64,000 nucleotides of DNA from Ferrimicrobium sp. (GTDB lineage: Bacteria > Actinomycetota > Acidimicrobiia > Acidimicrobiales > Acidimicrobiaceae). Where the stretch lies: contig NZ_DAHXOI010000008.1 of assembly GCF_027364955.1 (NCBI RefSeq), forward strand, positions 55,334 to 119,333. The letters run 5' to 3'. Made by a program: the position numbers and the translations under genes. Shown piece by piece: positions 9,301 through 17,747 of this stretch (position 1 is its first letter; the number at the start of each line of letters is the position of its first letter). The notes below the pieces were generated by a model, which did not search any database, had not been told where the DNA came from, and saw only the letters and a program-made list of their open reading frames with translations.

Positions 9301-9797
9301 TTTATCTGCATGAACTAGCCCCGAATGAGGGTGCCAAGACCCGTAAGCGGCGTGTTGGGCGCGGTATCGGTGGTAAGGGTGGCAAGACAGCGGGTCGTGG
9401 CACCAAGGGACAGGGTGCGCGCGATACGATCCCCGTTGGTTTCGAGGGTGGTCAGCTTCCCCTGACGCAACGTATCCCGAAGCTGCGCGGGTTCGATAAT
9501 CCCTTTCGTGTCTCCTACACCGTTGTCAACTTGGACCAGTTGGCCGTTCTTTCCGAACGGGGAGTGACGACGATCTCGCCGGAGGCCCTTGAGGCTGCTG
9601 GCGTGATCCGCAAGGGAGCGCTGGTCAAGATCTGCGCGCGTGGCGCGCTGAGTGCTGCCCTTGAGGTCTCGGCGCATGGATTCTCGAAGGCTGCTCGCGA
9701 GCTGATAGAATCAGCTGGTGGATCCGTCACGGAGATACCGTTGCCCTATAAGTCAGGTCGTCGCCCTTCGTTGGGTAACGCCTTGATGAATCGGTAG
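9297..9797 (+). CDS. rplO: 50S ribosomal protein L15
   Basis: Large-subunit assembly protein. The 166-aa product has the glycine- and lysine-rich N-terminal stretch (RRVGRGIGGKGGKTAGRGTK) and GFEGGQLPLTQRIPKLRGF, both diagnostic, with the C-terminal ISPEALEAAGVIRKGA part. Slightly longer than the usual ~145 aa because of the C-terminus. It is followed after 25 nt by secY. Confidence 0.97.
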   Translation: MIYLHELAPNEGAKTRKRRVGRGIGGKGGKTAGRGTKGQGARDTIPVGFEGGQLPLTQRIPKLRGFDNPFRVSYTVVNLDQLAVLSERGVTTISPEALEAAGVIRKGALVKICARGALSAALEVSAHGFSKAARELIESAGGSVTEIPLPYKSGRRPSLGNALMNR

Positions 9798-9822
9798 TGA
9801 GCCAGGAGCGATTAGTAAGCTG

Positions 9823-11118
9823 ATGCTGCAGAACTTTGTTAATATTTTTCGTGTGAAGGACCTTAGGAATAAGGTCCTTTTCACGCTTCTCATGGTGGGT
9901 ATCTACCAGTTGGGGTCCAACATTCCGGTCCCAGGGGTGAGTTACTCGGCGATCCATGAGCTGGTGACGCAGTCGCGAGGTGCTGGCATCTTTGGGTTTC
10001 TTGACCTGTTCTCCGGTGGTGCCCTCTCGAGGGCAGCTCTCTTTGGCCTCGGGATCATGCCCTATATCACGTCGTCGATTATCATTCAGTTGCTCACCGG
10101 GGTGATCCCCAAGCTGACGGAGTGGCGTGATCAGGGCTCTGCGGGCGAGCGCAAGATCACCCAGACGACACGTTACCTCACGATCGGGCTCGCGGTGTTG
10201 CAGGCGACTGGGTTGGCCTTTGTCTTCCATAGCGGCCTCGGGGTCATCCTGGGGAATCAGCAGTCCCTTGATCTCATCCCCGATTTCACCATTCCCAGGG
10301 TGCTCTTTATTGTGCTCACCCTCACCGCTGGCACTGCGCTGGTGATGTGGATGGCGGAGTCGATCACCGAGCGTGGGGTTGGCCAAGGTATGTCGATCCT
10401 CATCTTTGCGAACGTCGTCAGCATCATCCCCTCAGGAGGGCGGCTCATCTTCGATCAGGCTGGGGCTTTTAAGTTCACCATCATCGTGATTGTGGTACTC
10501 TTGCTTCTGGTGGCCATCGTCTTTGTTGAGCAGGGACAGCGCCGTATCCCGGTCGTGTTTGCACGAAGGGTTGTCGGACGCAGGATGTATGAAGGTGGGA
10601 ACTCGTACATTCCGCTGAAGGTCAATCAAGCGGGGGTCATTCCCATCATCTTCGCTTCGTCGATCCTCTACTTCCCAGTGCTGCTGTCCAACGTCATCCC
10701 CGTTGATAGCTTCCGTACCTTTGTGAATGATCACCTCCTGAACGCCACTAGTGGGTTCTACATCATCACCTACGGCCTCTTGATCATCGTCTTTACATTT
10801 TTCTATGTGACGGTGGCCTTTGATCCCTATCAGCAGGCAGAGATTATTCGGAAGCAAAATGGGTACATTCCAGGGGTGCGTCCTGGCCAAGCAACCCAGC
10901 AGTATCTTTCGCGAATTCTGAACCGTATCACCTTGCCTGGCGCTCTGTTCCTAGCGGCGATCGCAGTCATCCCGTCGATACTGCTTTCCGCATGGCATAT
11001 CACCTCGTTCCCGTATGCAGGGACGACCATCCTGATTGCGGTGATTGTCGCCCTTGAGACGGTCAAGCAGATCAACTCCCAGCTCACCATGCGTAACTAT
11101 AAGGGATTCTTGAAGTAA
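9823..11118 (+). CDS. secY: Protein translocase subunit SecY
   Basis: Channel subunit of SecYEG in the cytoplasmic membrane. The 431-aa product has about ten hydrophobic segments and the signatures GLGIMPYITSSIIIQLLTG (second transmembrane region and plug neighbourhood, about 67-85) and GQGMSILIFANVVS (about 187-200), plus the cytoplasmic loop VRPGQATQQYL near 360. AGGAG at about 9801-9805 precedes the ATG. Position between rplO and adk is the standard spc-operon arrangement. Confidence 0.98.
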   Translation: MLQNFVNIFRVKDLRNKVLFTLLMVGIYQLGSNIPVPGVSYSAIHELVTQSRGAGIFGFLDLFSGGALSRAALFGLGIMPYITSSIIIQLLTGVIPKLTEWRDQGSAGERKITQTTRYLTIGLAVLQATGLAFVFHSGLGVILGNQQSLDLIPDFTIPRVLFIVLTLTAGTALVMWMAESITERGVGQGMSILIFANVVSIIPSGGRLIFDQAGAFKFTIIVIVVLLLLVAIVFVEQGQRRIPVVFARRVVGRRMYEGGNSYIPLKVNQAGVIPIIFASSILYFPVLLSNVIPVDSFRTFVNDHLLNATSGFYIITYGLLIIVFTFFYVTVAFDPYQQAEIIRKQNGYIPGVRPGQATQQYLSRILNRITLPGALFLAAIAVIPSILLSAWHITSFPYAGTTILIAVIVALETVKQINSQLTMRNYKGFLK

Positions 11119-11119
11119 G

Positions 11120-11797
11120 ATGGTCTCCGGTCACCCTCTCCGGCTCGTGCTGGTCGGTCGACAAGGGGCGGGGAAGGGTACACAGTGTGTGAGGGTCTCA
11201 CATCGGTATGCCATCCCTCACATCTCGACAGGAGATATGCTGCGGGCGGCGGTTGCGGGGGGTTCGCCCTTTGGTCAGCTTGCTAAGTCCTACATGGATC
11301 GTGGTGAGTTGGTACCAGACTCGGTGATCAACGGTGTGATCGCTGAACGGTTGGAGCAGCCAGATGCGCGCTTGCGTGGGTTTGTGTTGGATGGTTTCCC
11401 CCGTACCAAGGATCAGGCGATTGAGCTTAACGCACTGCTAGAGCCAGCCTCGTTGCACATGGTGATCAATCTCGAGGTGTCGGTGGCGTTGGTATTACGT
11501 CGGCTCTCGTCCCGTCGCGTCTGTTCAGTCTGTGGGAGTATCTACTCCGATGAACTGCCCCCCAAGACCGTGGGGATCTGTGATAACTGTGGCGGCGAGT
11601 TAGTACAGCGTGAGGATGACACCGAGGCGGCCATTCTGCGGCGGCTTGAAATTTATGAAAAGACGACGACGCCGTTGCTCGGATTCTATGCCGACATGGG
11701 GCTACTGGAGACGGTCGACGGGGTTGGTACTCCTGATGAGGTGCTCGGGCGCATCAGCGATGTTCTCGCAAAACACGGGTTTTATGAAGGTGGTTGA
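11120..11797 (+). CDS. adk: Adenylate kinase with zinc-type lid
   Basis: Interconverts AMP + ATP and 2 ADP. The 225-aa product has the P-loop GRQGAGKGTQ at about 12-21 (proline of the usual GxPGAGKGT replaced by glutamine), the AMP-site motif STGDMLRAAV, DGFPRTKDQA near 92, and a long-form lid with two CxxC pairs (CSVC at about 136-139, CDNC at about 156-159) that probably bind zinc. Starts 1 nt after the secY stop and is followed by map, the usual order. Confidence 0.97.
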   Translation: MVSGHPLRLVLVGRQGAGKGTQCVRVSHRYAIPHISTGDMLRAAVAGGSPFGQLAKSYMDRGELVPDSVINGVIAERLEQPDARLRGFVLDGFPRTKDQAIELNALLEPASLHMVINLEVSVALVLRRLSSRRVCSVCGSIYSDELPPKTVGICDNCGGELVQREDDTEAAILRRLEIYEKTTTPLLGFYADMGLLETVDGVGTPDEVLGRISDVLAKHGFYEGG

Positions 11798-11799
11798 TC

Positions 11800-12555
11800 A
11801 TGGTTCGCACAGAGACTGAACTGGCATCGATGCGCAAAGCAGGGCGTGTCACGGCGGAGATGTTGGCGGCATGCCGGAGTGCTATTCGTCCGGGAGTCAC
11901 GACGGCTGATTTGGATCGGGCAGCTCGCGATGTCTTGGAACGGCGGGGGGCGAGATCTAATTTCCTGGGCTATCATGGCTTTCCTGCGGTCATCTGCACC
12001 TCGCGCAACAACGTCATTGTGCACGGTATCCCGAGTGAGGACGAAGTATTGCGGGAGGGTGATATCATCTCGATCGACGCTGGGGCCATCGTCGAGGGTT
12101 ACCATGGCGATGCGGCCATTACGGTTGCAGTAGGAGAGGTTCCCGCACGAGTAGAGCGATTGATCGAGGTGACCGAGGCATCGCTGCGGGCAGGGATTAC
12201 CATGATGAGGCAGGGTAACCATCTCCACGACATCGGTCGGGCAGTTGAGGAGGTGGCGCTTGGTTCTAATCTGGGCGTGATCCGCGACTATGTCGGCCAT
12301 GGTATCGGAACCCAGATGCACGAGCCGCCGAATGTCCCCAACTACTGGCCTGGGCGGCCCGGCCCAAAGTTGCGTGTCAATGAGGTCTACGCGGTGGAAC
12401 CAATGCTGACCTTGGGTGGCGAGGATACCGTGGTGTTGCCCGATGGTTGGGGTGTCGTCACCGCCGATGGAACATGGGCTGCGCACTTTGAGCATACGAT
12501 CGCGATCACCGAGGATGGACCGGAGGTCTTTACCGTGCTTGACGACCTTCCCTGA
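11800..12555 (+). CDS. map: Type I methionine aminopeptidase
   Basis: Removes N-terminal methionine from nascent chains. The 251-aa product keeps the five metal ligands in context: SIDAGAIVEGYHGDAA (two Asp), GHGIGTQMHEPPNVPN (His), VEPMLTLGG (Glu) and EHTIAITEDGPEV (Glu). I chose the ATG at 11800 because GAAGGTGG lies 6 nt upstream; a TTG at 11794 in frame would overlap the adk stop. It closes the secY-adk-map run; about 130 bp of non-coding DNA follow before infA. Confidence 0.96.
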   Translation: MVRTETELASMRKAGRVTAEMLAACRSAIRPGVTTADLDRAARDVLERRGARSNFLGYHGFPAVICTSRNNVIVHGIPSEDEVLREGDIISIDAGAIVEGYHGDAAITVAVGEVPARVERLIEVTEASLRAGITMMRQGNHLHDIGRAVEEVALGSNLGVIRDYVGHGIGTQMHEPPNVPNYWPGRPGPKLRVNEVYAVEPMLTLGGEDTVVLPDGWGVVTADGTWAAHFEHTIAITEDGPEVFTVLDDLP

Positions 12556-12595
12556 GGTCCTTCCGATTATACTAGCAAGGTAGCTTTTTGCGCCC

Positions 12596-12613
12596 CGCGG
12601 CCTGTTGGCCGCG
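12596..12613. other. Perfect 7-bp GC-rich hairpin in the map-infA gap
   Basis: CGCGGCC-tgtt-GGCCGCG forms a perfect stem with a four-base loop in the 131-bp gap before infA. It lacks a following T-run, so it is not a standard intrinsic terminator. Just upstream, TATACT at 12568-12573 could serve as a -10 box for the infA-rpmJ-rpsM-rpsK-rpsD-rpoA-rplQ set, but I see no good -35. It could be a leader structure, a pause site or a partial terminator. Confidence 0.4.
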
Positions 12614-12686
12614 ACATAACTGCTGTAGTCGTCAGGTTCTGGCGTGTCTGGGTGATATCAATCAGCGTGATCGGTAGGAGGATGAA

Positions 12687-12911
12687 CTGGCGAAAGGAAA
12701 AGAGGACACGATCGTCCTTGAGGGTACAGTGGTAGAACCACTCCCGAATGCGATGTTCCGTGTAGAGCTCGAGAATGGTCTCAAGGTGCTAGCCCATAGC
12801 TCTGGAAAGATGCGAATGCATCGAATCCGGATCTTGCCAGGGGATAAGGTCCAGGTTGAGTTCACGCCGTACGACTTAGCACGTGGTCGTATTACCTACC
12901 GGTACAAATAA
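12687..12911 (+). CDS. infA: Translation initiation factor IF-1, apparent CTG start
   Basis: IF-1 occupies the 30S A site during initiation. Read from the CTG at 12687 the 74-aa product is (M)[17 protein letters not shown] followed by a normal OB fold ending RGRITYRYK, matching the family in length (~72 aa) and N-terminus. Upstream in frame a TAG lies at 12675, and no ATG, GTG or TTG occurs between it and a GTG at 12729, which would delete the conserved first 14 residues. AGGAGG at 12676-12681 stands 5 nt before the CTG, ideal spacing. An ATG at 12682 is in another frame. The CTG start is inference, but the codons themselves are seen. Confidence 0.9.
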   Translation: MAKGKEDTIVLEGTVVEPLPNAMFRVELENGLKVLAHSSGKMRMHRIRILPGDKVQVEFTPYDLARGRITYRYK

Positions 12912-13003
12912 AGAGGTTAGAGGAAGCAGCGACGAAATGACGAGGAGACTCGGTGGATCGAGTCGCCCGTTTCGGGAGTTGGTTCAGTGATGGAAGGAGC
13001 ACT

Positions 13004-13117
13004 ATGAAGGTTCGACCCAGCGTCAAGCCGATCTGTGAGAAGTGCAAGTTGATTCGCAGAGAAGGTAGGGTCCTCGTGATTTGCGAGAACCCGCGTCATA
13101 AACAACGGCAAGGATAG
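13004..13117 (+). CDS. rpmJ: 50S ribosomal protein L36, zinc-binding form
   Basis: The smallest 50S protein, 37 aa. The product starts [15 protein letters not shown] and ends NPRHKQRQG. Cys11, Cys14, Cys27 and His32 form the zinc ribbon of the C+ form. AAGGAG at about 12994-12999 precedes the ATG. It lies between infA and rpsM, its standard place in the alpha operon, with 2 nt to rpsM. Confidence 0.96.
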   Translation: MKVRPSVKPICEKCKLIRREGRVLVICENPRHKQRQG

Positions 13118-13119
13118 AT

Positions 13120-13497
13120 ATGGCTCGTATAGCAGGAGTTGATATTCCAAGGGAAAAGCGAGTAGAGATCTCGCTTACCTATATTTTTGGTATCGGTCTT
13201 ACCACGTCGCAGCAGATCTGTGCGGCGACTGAGGTGAGCCCGGATACCAGGGTGCGTGATCTGACCGATGACGAAGTACTTCGGCTTCGTACCTACATCG
13301 ACCAGAATTTGAAGGTTGAGGGTGACCTCCGCAGGGATGTCGATCAGAATATCAAGCGCAAGATCCAGATTGGATGTTACGCCGGTATTCGACACCGTCG
13401 TGGACTCCCGGTCCATGGACAACGGACGCACACCAATGCACGTACTCGTAAGGGTCCACGCAAGACAGTCGCGGGCAAGAAAAAGGTAAAGCGTTAA
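13120..13497 (+). CDS. rpsM: 30S ribosomal protein S13
   Basis: 30S head protein contacting P-site tRNA and the 50S subunit. The 125-aa product starts [20 protein letters not shown] and ends with the S13 signature [20 protein letters not shown] plus a basic tail (KKKVKR). Preceded by rpmJ, followed after 59 nt by rpsK. Confidence 0.98.
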   Translation: MARIAGVDIPREKRVEISLTYIFGIGLTTSQQICAATEVSPDTRVRDLTDDEVLRLRTYIDQNLKVEGDLRRDVDQNIKRKIQIGCYAGIRHRRGLPVHGQRTHTNARTRKGPRKTVAGKKKVKR

Positions 13498-13556
13498 GTA
13501 ATTCACGCATTGGCGATTGATGAGATTCGCCAGATGCGTTCTTTGAAGGGAGTTTC

Positions 13557-13955
13557 ATGGCCAAGCCACGACCTGGAGGTAGGAGACCTCGCAAACGGGA
13601 GAGGAAAAATATAGCGCGAGGTGTCGCCTATATCCATTCCTCTTTCAACAACACCATTGTCACCATCACCGATCCCACCGGCAACGTACTCGCTTGGGCG
13701 AGTTCGGGCAATGTGGGCTTCAAGGGTAGCCGCAAATCAACCCCGTTCGCCGCGCAGGTTGCCGGCGAGACCTGCGCCAAGCGTGCGATGGAACATGGCG
13801 TGCGTGAGGTCGATGTCATGTTGAAGGGTCCAGGTTCCGGTCGTGAGACTGCCCACAAGGCTCTCGCATCGGCAGGTATTGAGATTCGGTCGGTGAGGGA
13901 TGTGACGCCGATCCCACACAATGGATGCCGACCAAAGAAGAGGAGAAGAGTGTAA
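13557..13955 (+). CDS. rpsK: 30S ribosomal protein S11
   Basis: 30S platform protein contacting the mRNA near the E site. The 132-aa product contains [39 protein letters not shown] and the closing [18 protein letters not shown], all diagnostic. The N-terminal 20 residues are a basic tail. AAGGGAG precedes the ATG. The stop abuts the GTG of rpsD. Confidence 0.98.
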   Translation: MAKPRPGGRRPRKRERKNIARGVAYIHSSFNNTIVTITDPTGNVLAWASSGNVGFKGSRKSTPFAAQVAGETCAKRAMEHGVREVDVMLKGPGSGRETAHKALASAGIEIRSVRDVTPIPHNGCRPKKRRRV

Positions 13956-14582
13956 GTGGCGCGATATACGGGGCCGGTTTGTCGGCTGTGCCGACGAGAG
14001 AAGACCAAGTTGTATCTAAAGGGCCCAAAGTGCGAGAGTGCGAAGTGCCCGATTACGGTGGGTCGGTTCCCCCCGGGGGAACACGGACGGGATCGGCAAC
14101 GCCAGCCCTCCGAGTACTCGATCCAGTTGCGTGAAAAGCAGAAGGTTCGTCGTACCTATGGGGTGATGGGGCGCCAGTTCTCCAAGACTTATGGGGAAGC
14201 TGCTCGCCAGCGAGGTATCACCGGCGAACGGTTGCTGCAACTGCTCGAGCTTCGACTCGACAACGTGGTATACCGTGCTGGTTGGGGGTCGTCGCGAGCA
14301 CAGGCTCGTCAGTTCGTTCGTCACGGTCACATCCTGGTAGACGGGCGTCGGGTGGATATTCCTAGTTATCGTGTCCGCGCGACACAGGAGATCTCCTTGA
14401 AGGAGAGCTCACGCTCGCTTGCCGTCATCGAGTTCAACCGTGATATCGTTGCCCGGACAGCGCCCGCTTGGCTCGAGATGGCCCCTTCGGGCTTCTCGGC
14501 ACGGGTGTTGAATACGCCGCTTCGAGAGCAGATCGATCTCGATGTTCGAGAGCAGCTTGTCGTCGAGCTCTTCTCGAAGTAG
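13956..14582 (+). CDS. rpsD: 30S ribosomal protein S4, four-cysteine form
   Basis: Primary 16S rRNA-binding protein; in E. coli it represses the alpha operon. The 208-aa product starts at GTG (MARYTGPVCRLCRREKTKLY). The N-terminal zinc-type cysteines are at about 9, 12, 26 and 31, so this is the C+ form. The S4 domain (LELRLDNVVYRAGWGSSRAQ, then RQFVRHGHILVDGRRVDIPS) spans about 90-155. Starts directly after rpsK. Confidence 0.98.
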   Translation: MARYTGPVCRLCRREKTKLYLKGPKCESAKCPITVGRFPPGEHGRDRQRQPSEYSIQLREKQKVRRTYGVMGRQFSKTYGEAARQRGITGERLLQLLELRLDNVVYRAGWGSSRAQARQFVRHGHILVDGRRVDIPSYRVRATQEISLKESSRSLAVIEFNRDIVARTAPAWLEMAPSGFSARVLNTPLREQIDLDVREQLVVELFSK

Positions 14583-14590
14583 CCGCGATG

Positions 14591-14613
14591 GTTGGCCGCG
14601 CAAGAGGGCCAAC
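14591..14613. other. Hairpin in the rpsD-rpoA gap
   Basis: GTTGGCC at 14591-14597 and GGCCAAC at 14607-14613 are perfectly complementary around a 9-nt spacer, within the 78-nt gap before rpoA. No T-run follows. It could be a processing or attenuation element setting the S4 to alpha-subunit ratio; nothing in the sequence decides this. Confidence 0.35.
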
Positions 14614-14660
14614 ATGGTTAGTAGCGATGAAGTGACTAGTGAAATAAAGAGGAACGAGTA

Positions 14661-15599
14661 ATGCTCATAATTCAGCGACCAAGGGTGGAAGAGGTAGGCG
14701 AGGAGACCGCTAATCGTCAGGTCTTCTCGGTAGGCCCGCTTGAACCGGGGTTTGGTCACTCCGTTGGCAATGCCCTGCGAAGGGTATTGTTGTCGTCGGT
14801 GCCAGGTGCTGCCATCACGCAGGTGCGTTTTGATGATGCACTGCATGAGTTTACGACGATCGCTGGCGTGAAGGAGGATGTGATTGACATCATCCTCAAT
14901 CTCAAGGACATCGTTCTGCGCTGCTATTCACCGGATCCCGTGACCATTCGGCTCGATGTGAAGGGTCCGGCAACCGTGCATGCGGGAGATTTCATGCTCT
15001 CGTCTGAGGTCGAGGTCGTGAATCCTGAGCTTTACGTGGCAACCGTCTCCGACAAGGGAAGACTCGCGTTGGATGTCGTCGTTGAACAGGGCCGTGGCTA
15101 TGTGTCTGCGGAGCGCAACAAGCGGACGAACACCATCGGAATCATTCCAATCGATGCTATTTTCTCCCCGATTCGGAACGCGAACTACGTGGTAGAGCCG
15201 GTGCGGGTGGGACAAGCGACCGATTACGACCAGGTCATTGTCGACGTTGAGACCGACGGTTCGTTGTCGCCCCGTGAGGCACTCGCGTCAGCCGCCGGCA
15301 CGCTCACCGGGATCTTTGAGCTCGTCTCGGAGTTGGTAGCAGATGCAAGTCGGCTGGTGGTCGCTGATGAGGTGACTGCAGAGGAGCGGTCTCCCGACTT
15401 CGATCTACCGATCGAAGAGCTCGATCTCACTGAGCGACCGAGGAACTGTTTGAAGCGGGCGCAGATCAATACGATTGGTGATCTGGTCGACCGAAGTGCC
15501 GACGATCTCTTGGCCATCACCAACTTCGGACAAAAGTCCTTGGATGAGGTGGCGGAGAAGTTGGCAGCACGAAATATGTCCCTAAGGAGTGATAGTTAA
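14661..15599 (+). CDS. rpoA: DNA-directed RNA polymerase subunit alpha
   Basis: Assembly platform of RNA polymerase. The 312-aa product has the N-terminal dimerisation domain (FSVGPLEPGFGHSVGNALRR type signature at about 22-45, read with V at the second position; then LRRVLLSSVPGAAIT) and the C-terminal domain (LDLTERPRNCLKRAQINTIG at about 250-269; NFGQKSLDEVAEKL). AGAGGAACGAG precedes the ATG. The stop overlaps the rplQ start (TAATG). Confidence 0.98.
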   Translation: MLIIQRPRVEEVGEETANRQVFSVGPLEPGFGHSVGNALRRVLLSSVPGAAITQVRFDDALHEFTTIAGVKEDVIDIILNLKDIVLRCYSPDPVTIRLDVKGPATVHAGDFMLSSEVEVVNPELYVATVSDKGRLALDVVVEQGRGYVSAERNKRTNTIGIIPIDAIFSPIRNANYVVEPVRVGQATDYDQVIVDVETDGSLSPREALASAAGTLTGIFELVSELVADASRLVVADEVTAEERSPDFDLPIEELDLTERPRNCLKRAQINTIGDLVDRSADDLLAITNFGQKSLDEVAEKLAARNMSLRSDS

Positions 15600-15955
15600 T
15601 GGTACCCGGCCGTCCAAAACGAGGCAACCGTCTCGGGAGTGATGCATCCCATCAGCGAGCGATGCTCGCTAATCTCTGTGCTTCGTTGATCGCTGCAGAG
15701 TCAATCCTGACCACCGATGCCAAGGCCCGTGCGCTGCGCCCGGTGGTCGAGAAGTTGGTGACGAAAGCCAAGAAGGGTGACCTCCACCAGAGGCGACAGG
15801 TCATCGCGTTTCTCCGTGATGAGGATGCAACAAAGAAGCTGTTCGATGAGGTTGGGCCACGATATCAGAATCGACAGGGTGGCTATGTGCGGATTCTCAA
15901 GCGTGGGCCGCGTCATGGCGATGGTGCACCCATGGTCGTGATTGAGTTCGTCTAA
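15599..15955 (+). CDS. rplQ: 50S ribosomal protein L17
   Basis: 50S protein near the exit tunnel. The 118-aa product contains RLGSDASHQRAMLANLCASL near the start, ITTDAKA-type text (ILTTDAKARALRPVVEKLVT) at about 37-56, and the closing GYVRILKRGPRHGDGAPMVV. It ends the alpha operon, but truA follows after 9 nt, so read-through is likely. Confidence 0.98.
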   Translation: MVPGRPKRGNRLGSDASHQRAMLANLCASLIAAESILTTDAKARALRPVVEKLVTKAKKGDLHQRRQVIAFLRDEDATKKLFDEVGPRYQNRQGGYVRILKRGPRHGDGAPMVVIEFV

Positions 15956-15964
15956 CCAAAGCAG

Positions 15965-16894
15965 GTGAAGTGGGCGCTGGTCCTCGCTTATGATGGATCG
16001 CCCTTCCATGGGTCGGCGCCACAACCGCAGGTAGAGACGGTTGTTGGGTCGTTGCTACGTGCGCTTTCGCTACTCAAGATCGAGGTCGGCGATGTCGCCC
16101 TTGCAGGTCGGACTGACACCGGAGTGCATGCTCGGTTCCAGGTGGTTTCATTCGCAGCCTCTGATCTGGCTCGCGAGTCATTCCCACGGCTGCAGGCGAT
16201 TGTGCCTGAGGGTATCTTCCTTCGTGCGGGGATGAGCGTACCTCAGGAGTTCCATGCCCGGCACTCAGCCCTCTGGAGGCAATACCGCTATCGAATTCGT
16301 AGGGCAACACGGGATCCACTCTTCCCGAATGCCTGGCCCTTGGTTCATGAGTTGGATATCTCTGCCATGATTGAGGTCGCAAATTGGCTCGCTTCCGTCG
16401 ATGAGTTCGATGCGCTTTGTAAAGCCAACAGCGCCGGAGGTTACCGACGTCGCCTCCTCGCCATCGACATCGTCGACGGTGAGGGTTTCGTTGACATCTC
16501 GGTGGTTGGGGTGAGCTTCTGCCATCAGATGGTCCGACGGATCGTAGGCGCACTTGTCCAGGTTGGGCGTGGCCGTTGGTCAGCTGCTCGCGTCGTAGAG
16601 GCCGTCGTGGCGCGCGATCGCGCTCCACTCTGTGAGTTAGCCCCGGCCCGCGGTCTTTATCTATGGAGGATCGGTTACCAGCCGATCTGGGAATGGGCAG
16701 CAAAAACCGTTTTTGATCGGGGTTTTGACCAAGACTGGGTAGTGATCGACAGGTTGGAGCTTCCCTTTCCCCTAGAATGGAGCGCCGAAGCTCCCTATGA
16801 CCCGCAGCCGGTTCCAGCGCGAACACGGTATGCACGTGAGCCGGATTTGAGTGAGCCGGATTTGAGTGAGCCGGATTTGAGTGAGAAAGAGTAA
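15965..16894 (+). CDS. truA: tRNA pseudouridine(38-40) synthase TruA
   Basis: Makes pseudouridine at positions 38-40 of the tRNA anticodon arm. The 309-aa product starts at GTG ([15 protein letters not shown]) and keeps the catalytic-aspartate motif [10 protein letters not shown] at about 46-55 and the C-terminal [19 protein letters not shown]. Family members are about 245-270 aa; the excess is a C-terminal tail that includes three copies of a five-residue repeat (EPDLS). truA next to rplQ and before rplM is a common arrangement. Confidence 0.96.
   Translation: MKWALVLAYDGSPFHGSAPQPQVETVVGSLLRALSLLKIEVGDVALAGRTDTGVHARFQVVSFAASDLARESFPRLQAIVPEGIFLRAGMSVPQEFHARHSALWRQYRYRIRRATRDPLFPNAWPLVHELDISAMIEVANWLASVDEFDALCKANSAGGYRRRLLAIDIVDGEGFVDISVVGVSFCHQMVRRIVGALVQVGRGRWSAARVVEAVVARDRAPLCELAPARGLYLWRIGYQPIWEWAAKTVFDRGFDQDWVVIDRLELPFPLEWSAEAPYDPQPVPARTRYAREPDLSEPDLSEPDLSEKE
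16838..16882 (+). repeat. 15-bp tandem repeat, three perfect copies, in the truA 3' end
   Basis: The unit GAGCCGGATTTGAGT occurs three times head to tail, keeps the reading frame and encodes EPDLS three times, 12 nt before the truA stop. Perfect identity between copies suggests recent slippage or duplication. See the other short in-frame tandem repeats at 42120, 51335 and 55049. Confidence 0.97.
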
Positions 16895-16896
16895 GT

Positions 16897-17346
16897 ATGA
16901 AGACGTTTGTGACCACGACCGCTACGGTGGAGCGTGAATGGTGGGTAGTAGATGCGCAAGGCTTACGTTTGGGTAGGCTTGCTACGGAGGTTGCGAGCCT
17001 CCTCAAGGGTAAGCACAAGCCCTATTTCGCGCCGTATCTCGACTGCGGCGATCATGTCGTGGTGATCAACGCCGATAAGATCCAACTGTCTGGTGCAAAG
17101 GCGGAGAAGAAGGTGTATTATCACCACTCCGGCTACCCAGGTGGTCTACGTGAGTCGAAATTTCTCGAGATGATGGACAAGCACCCAGAGCGAGCGGTTG
17201 AACTCGCCATTAAAGGTATGTTGCCAAAGAATCGCTTAGGGCGCCAGATGTTCCGCAAGCTCAAAGTGTATGCGGGCCCGAGCCACCCACACACGGCTCA
17301 GCAGCCGACCGTGTTCGATCTCAGTAATCGCATCAAGGCCTCGTAA
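16897..17346 (+). CDS. rplM: 50S ribosomal protein L13
   Basis: Early 50S assembly protein. The 149-aa product contains [20 protein letters not shown] and the signature [20 protein letters not shown] at about 105-125, then [14 protein letters not shown]. It begins 2 nt after the truA stop and is paired with rpsI 8 nt downstream, the conserved L13-S9 pair. Confidence 0.98.
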   Translation: MKTFVTTTATVEREWWVVDAQGLRLGRLATEVASLLKGKHKPYFAPYLDCGDHVVVINADKIQLSGAKAEKKVYYHHSGYPGGLRESKFLEMMDKHPERAVELAIKGMLPKNRLGRQMFRKLKVYAGPSHPHTAQQPTVFDLSNRIKAS

Positions 17347-17354
17347 GGAGCGAA

Positions 17355-17747
17355 ATGACTACACCTTTGACACAGTCCACTGGTAGACGCAAGACGGCGA
17401 CAGCGAGAGTGCGGTTGGTTCCTGGCAACGGTGCTGTGGTGATCAATGGCAAGGAGCTACGCACGTATGTGACTTCAGTATCGCAACGAGGCCAACTGGT
17501 TGAACCGCTGAAGCTGGTAGAGCTTGACGAGGTCTATGACGTCTATGCCACCGTCGATGGCGGTGGGATCGCTGGTCAGGCGGATGCCATCCGACTCGGC
17601 TTGGCGCGTGCCATCATCGAGTTGCACCCAGAGCATCGAGCAGCCCTGAAGAAAGAGGGCATGTTGACGAGGGACGCTCGCAAGAAGGAATCCAAGAAGT
17701 ACGGTCTAAAGAAGGCTCGTAAGGCTCCTCAGTATTCGAAGCGGTAA
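17355..17747 (+). CDS. rpsI: 30S ribosomal protein S9
   Basis: 30S head protein whose C-terminal tail reaches the P-site tRNA. The 130-aa product has STGRRKTATARVRLVPGNGA near the start, GGGIAGQADAIRLGLARAII at about 72-91, and the closing RKKESKKYGLKKARKAPQYS with terminal KR. AAGGAG precedes the ATG. glmM starts on the next base after the stop. Confidence 0.98.
   Translation: MTTPLTQSTGRRKTATARVRLVPGNGAVVINGKELRTYVTSVSQRGQLVEPLKLVELDEVYDVYATVDGGGIAGQADAIRLGLARAIIELHPEHRAALKKEGMLTRDARKKESKKYGLKKARKAPQYSKR

Noticed and set aside
12682..12710. ATG at 12682 as the infA start
   Set aside because: It is in a different frame from IF-1 and only 1 nt from the Shine-Dalgarno; it would not make IF-1.
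12729..12911. GTG at 12729 as the infA start
   Set aside because: It would remove the conserved first 14 residues of IF-1 and has no suitably spaced ribosome binding site.
16838..16882. Short repeats as a CRISPR array
   Set aside because: Units are directly adjacent with no spacers, and lie in frame inside genes; the same holds for the other tandem repeats.
16074..17018. Minus-strand 314-codon frame opposite truA/rplM
   Set aside because: Covers certain genes on the other strand; it contains only the reverse reading of the truA repeat and no domain.
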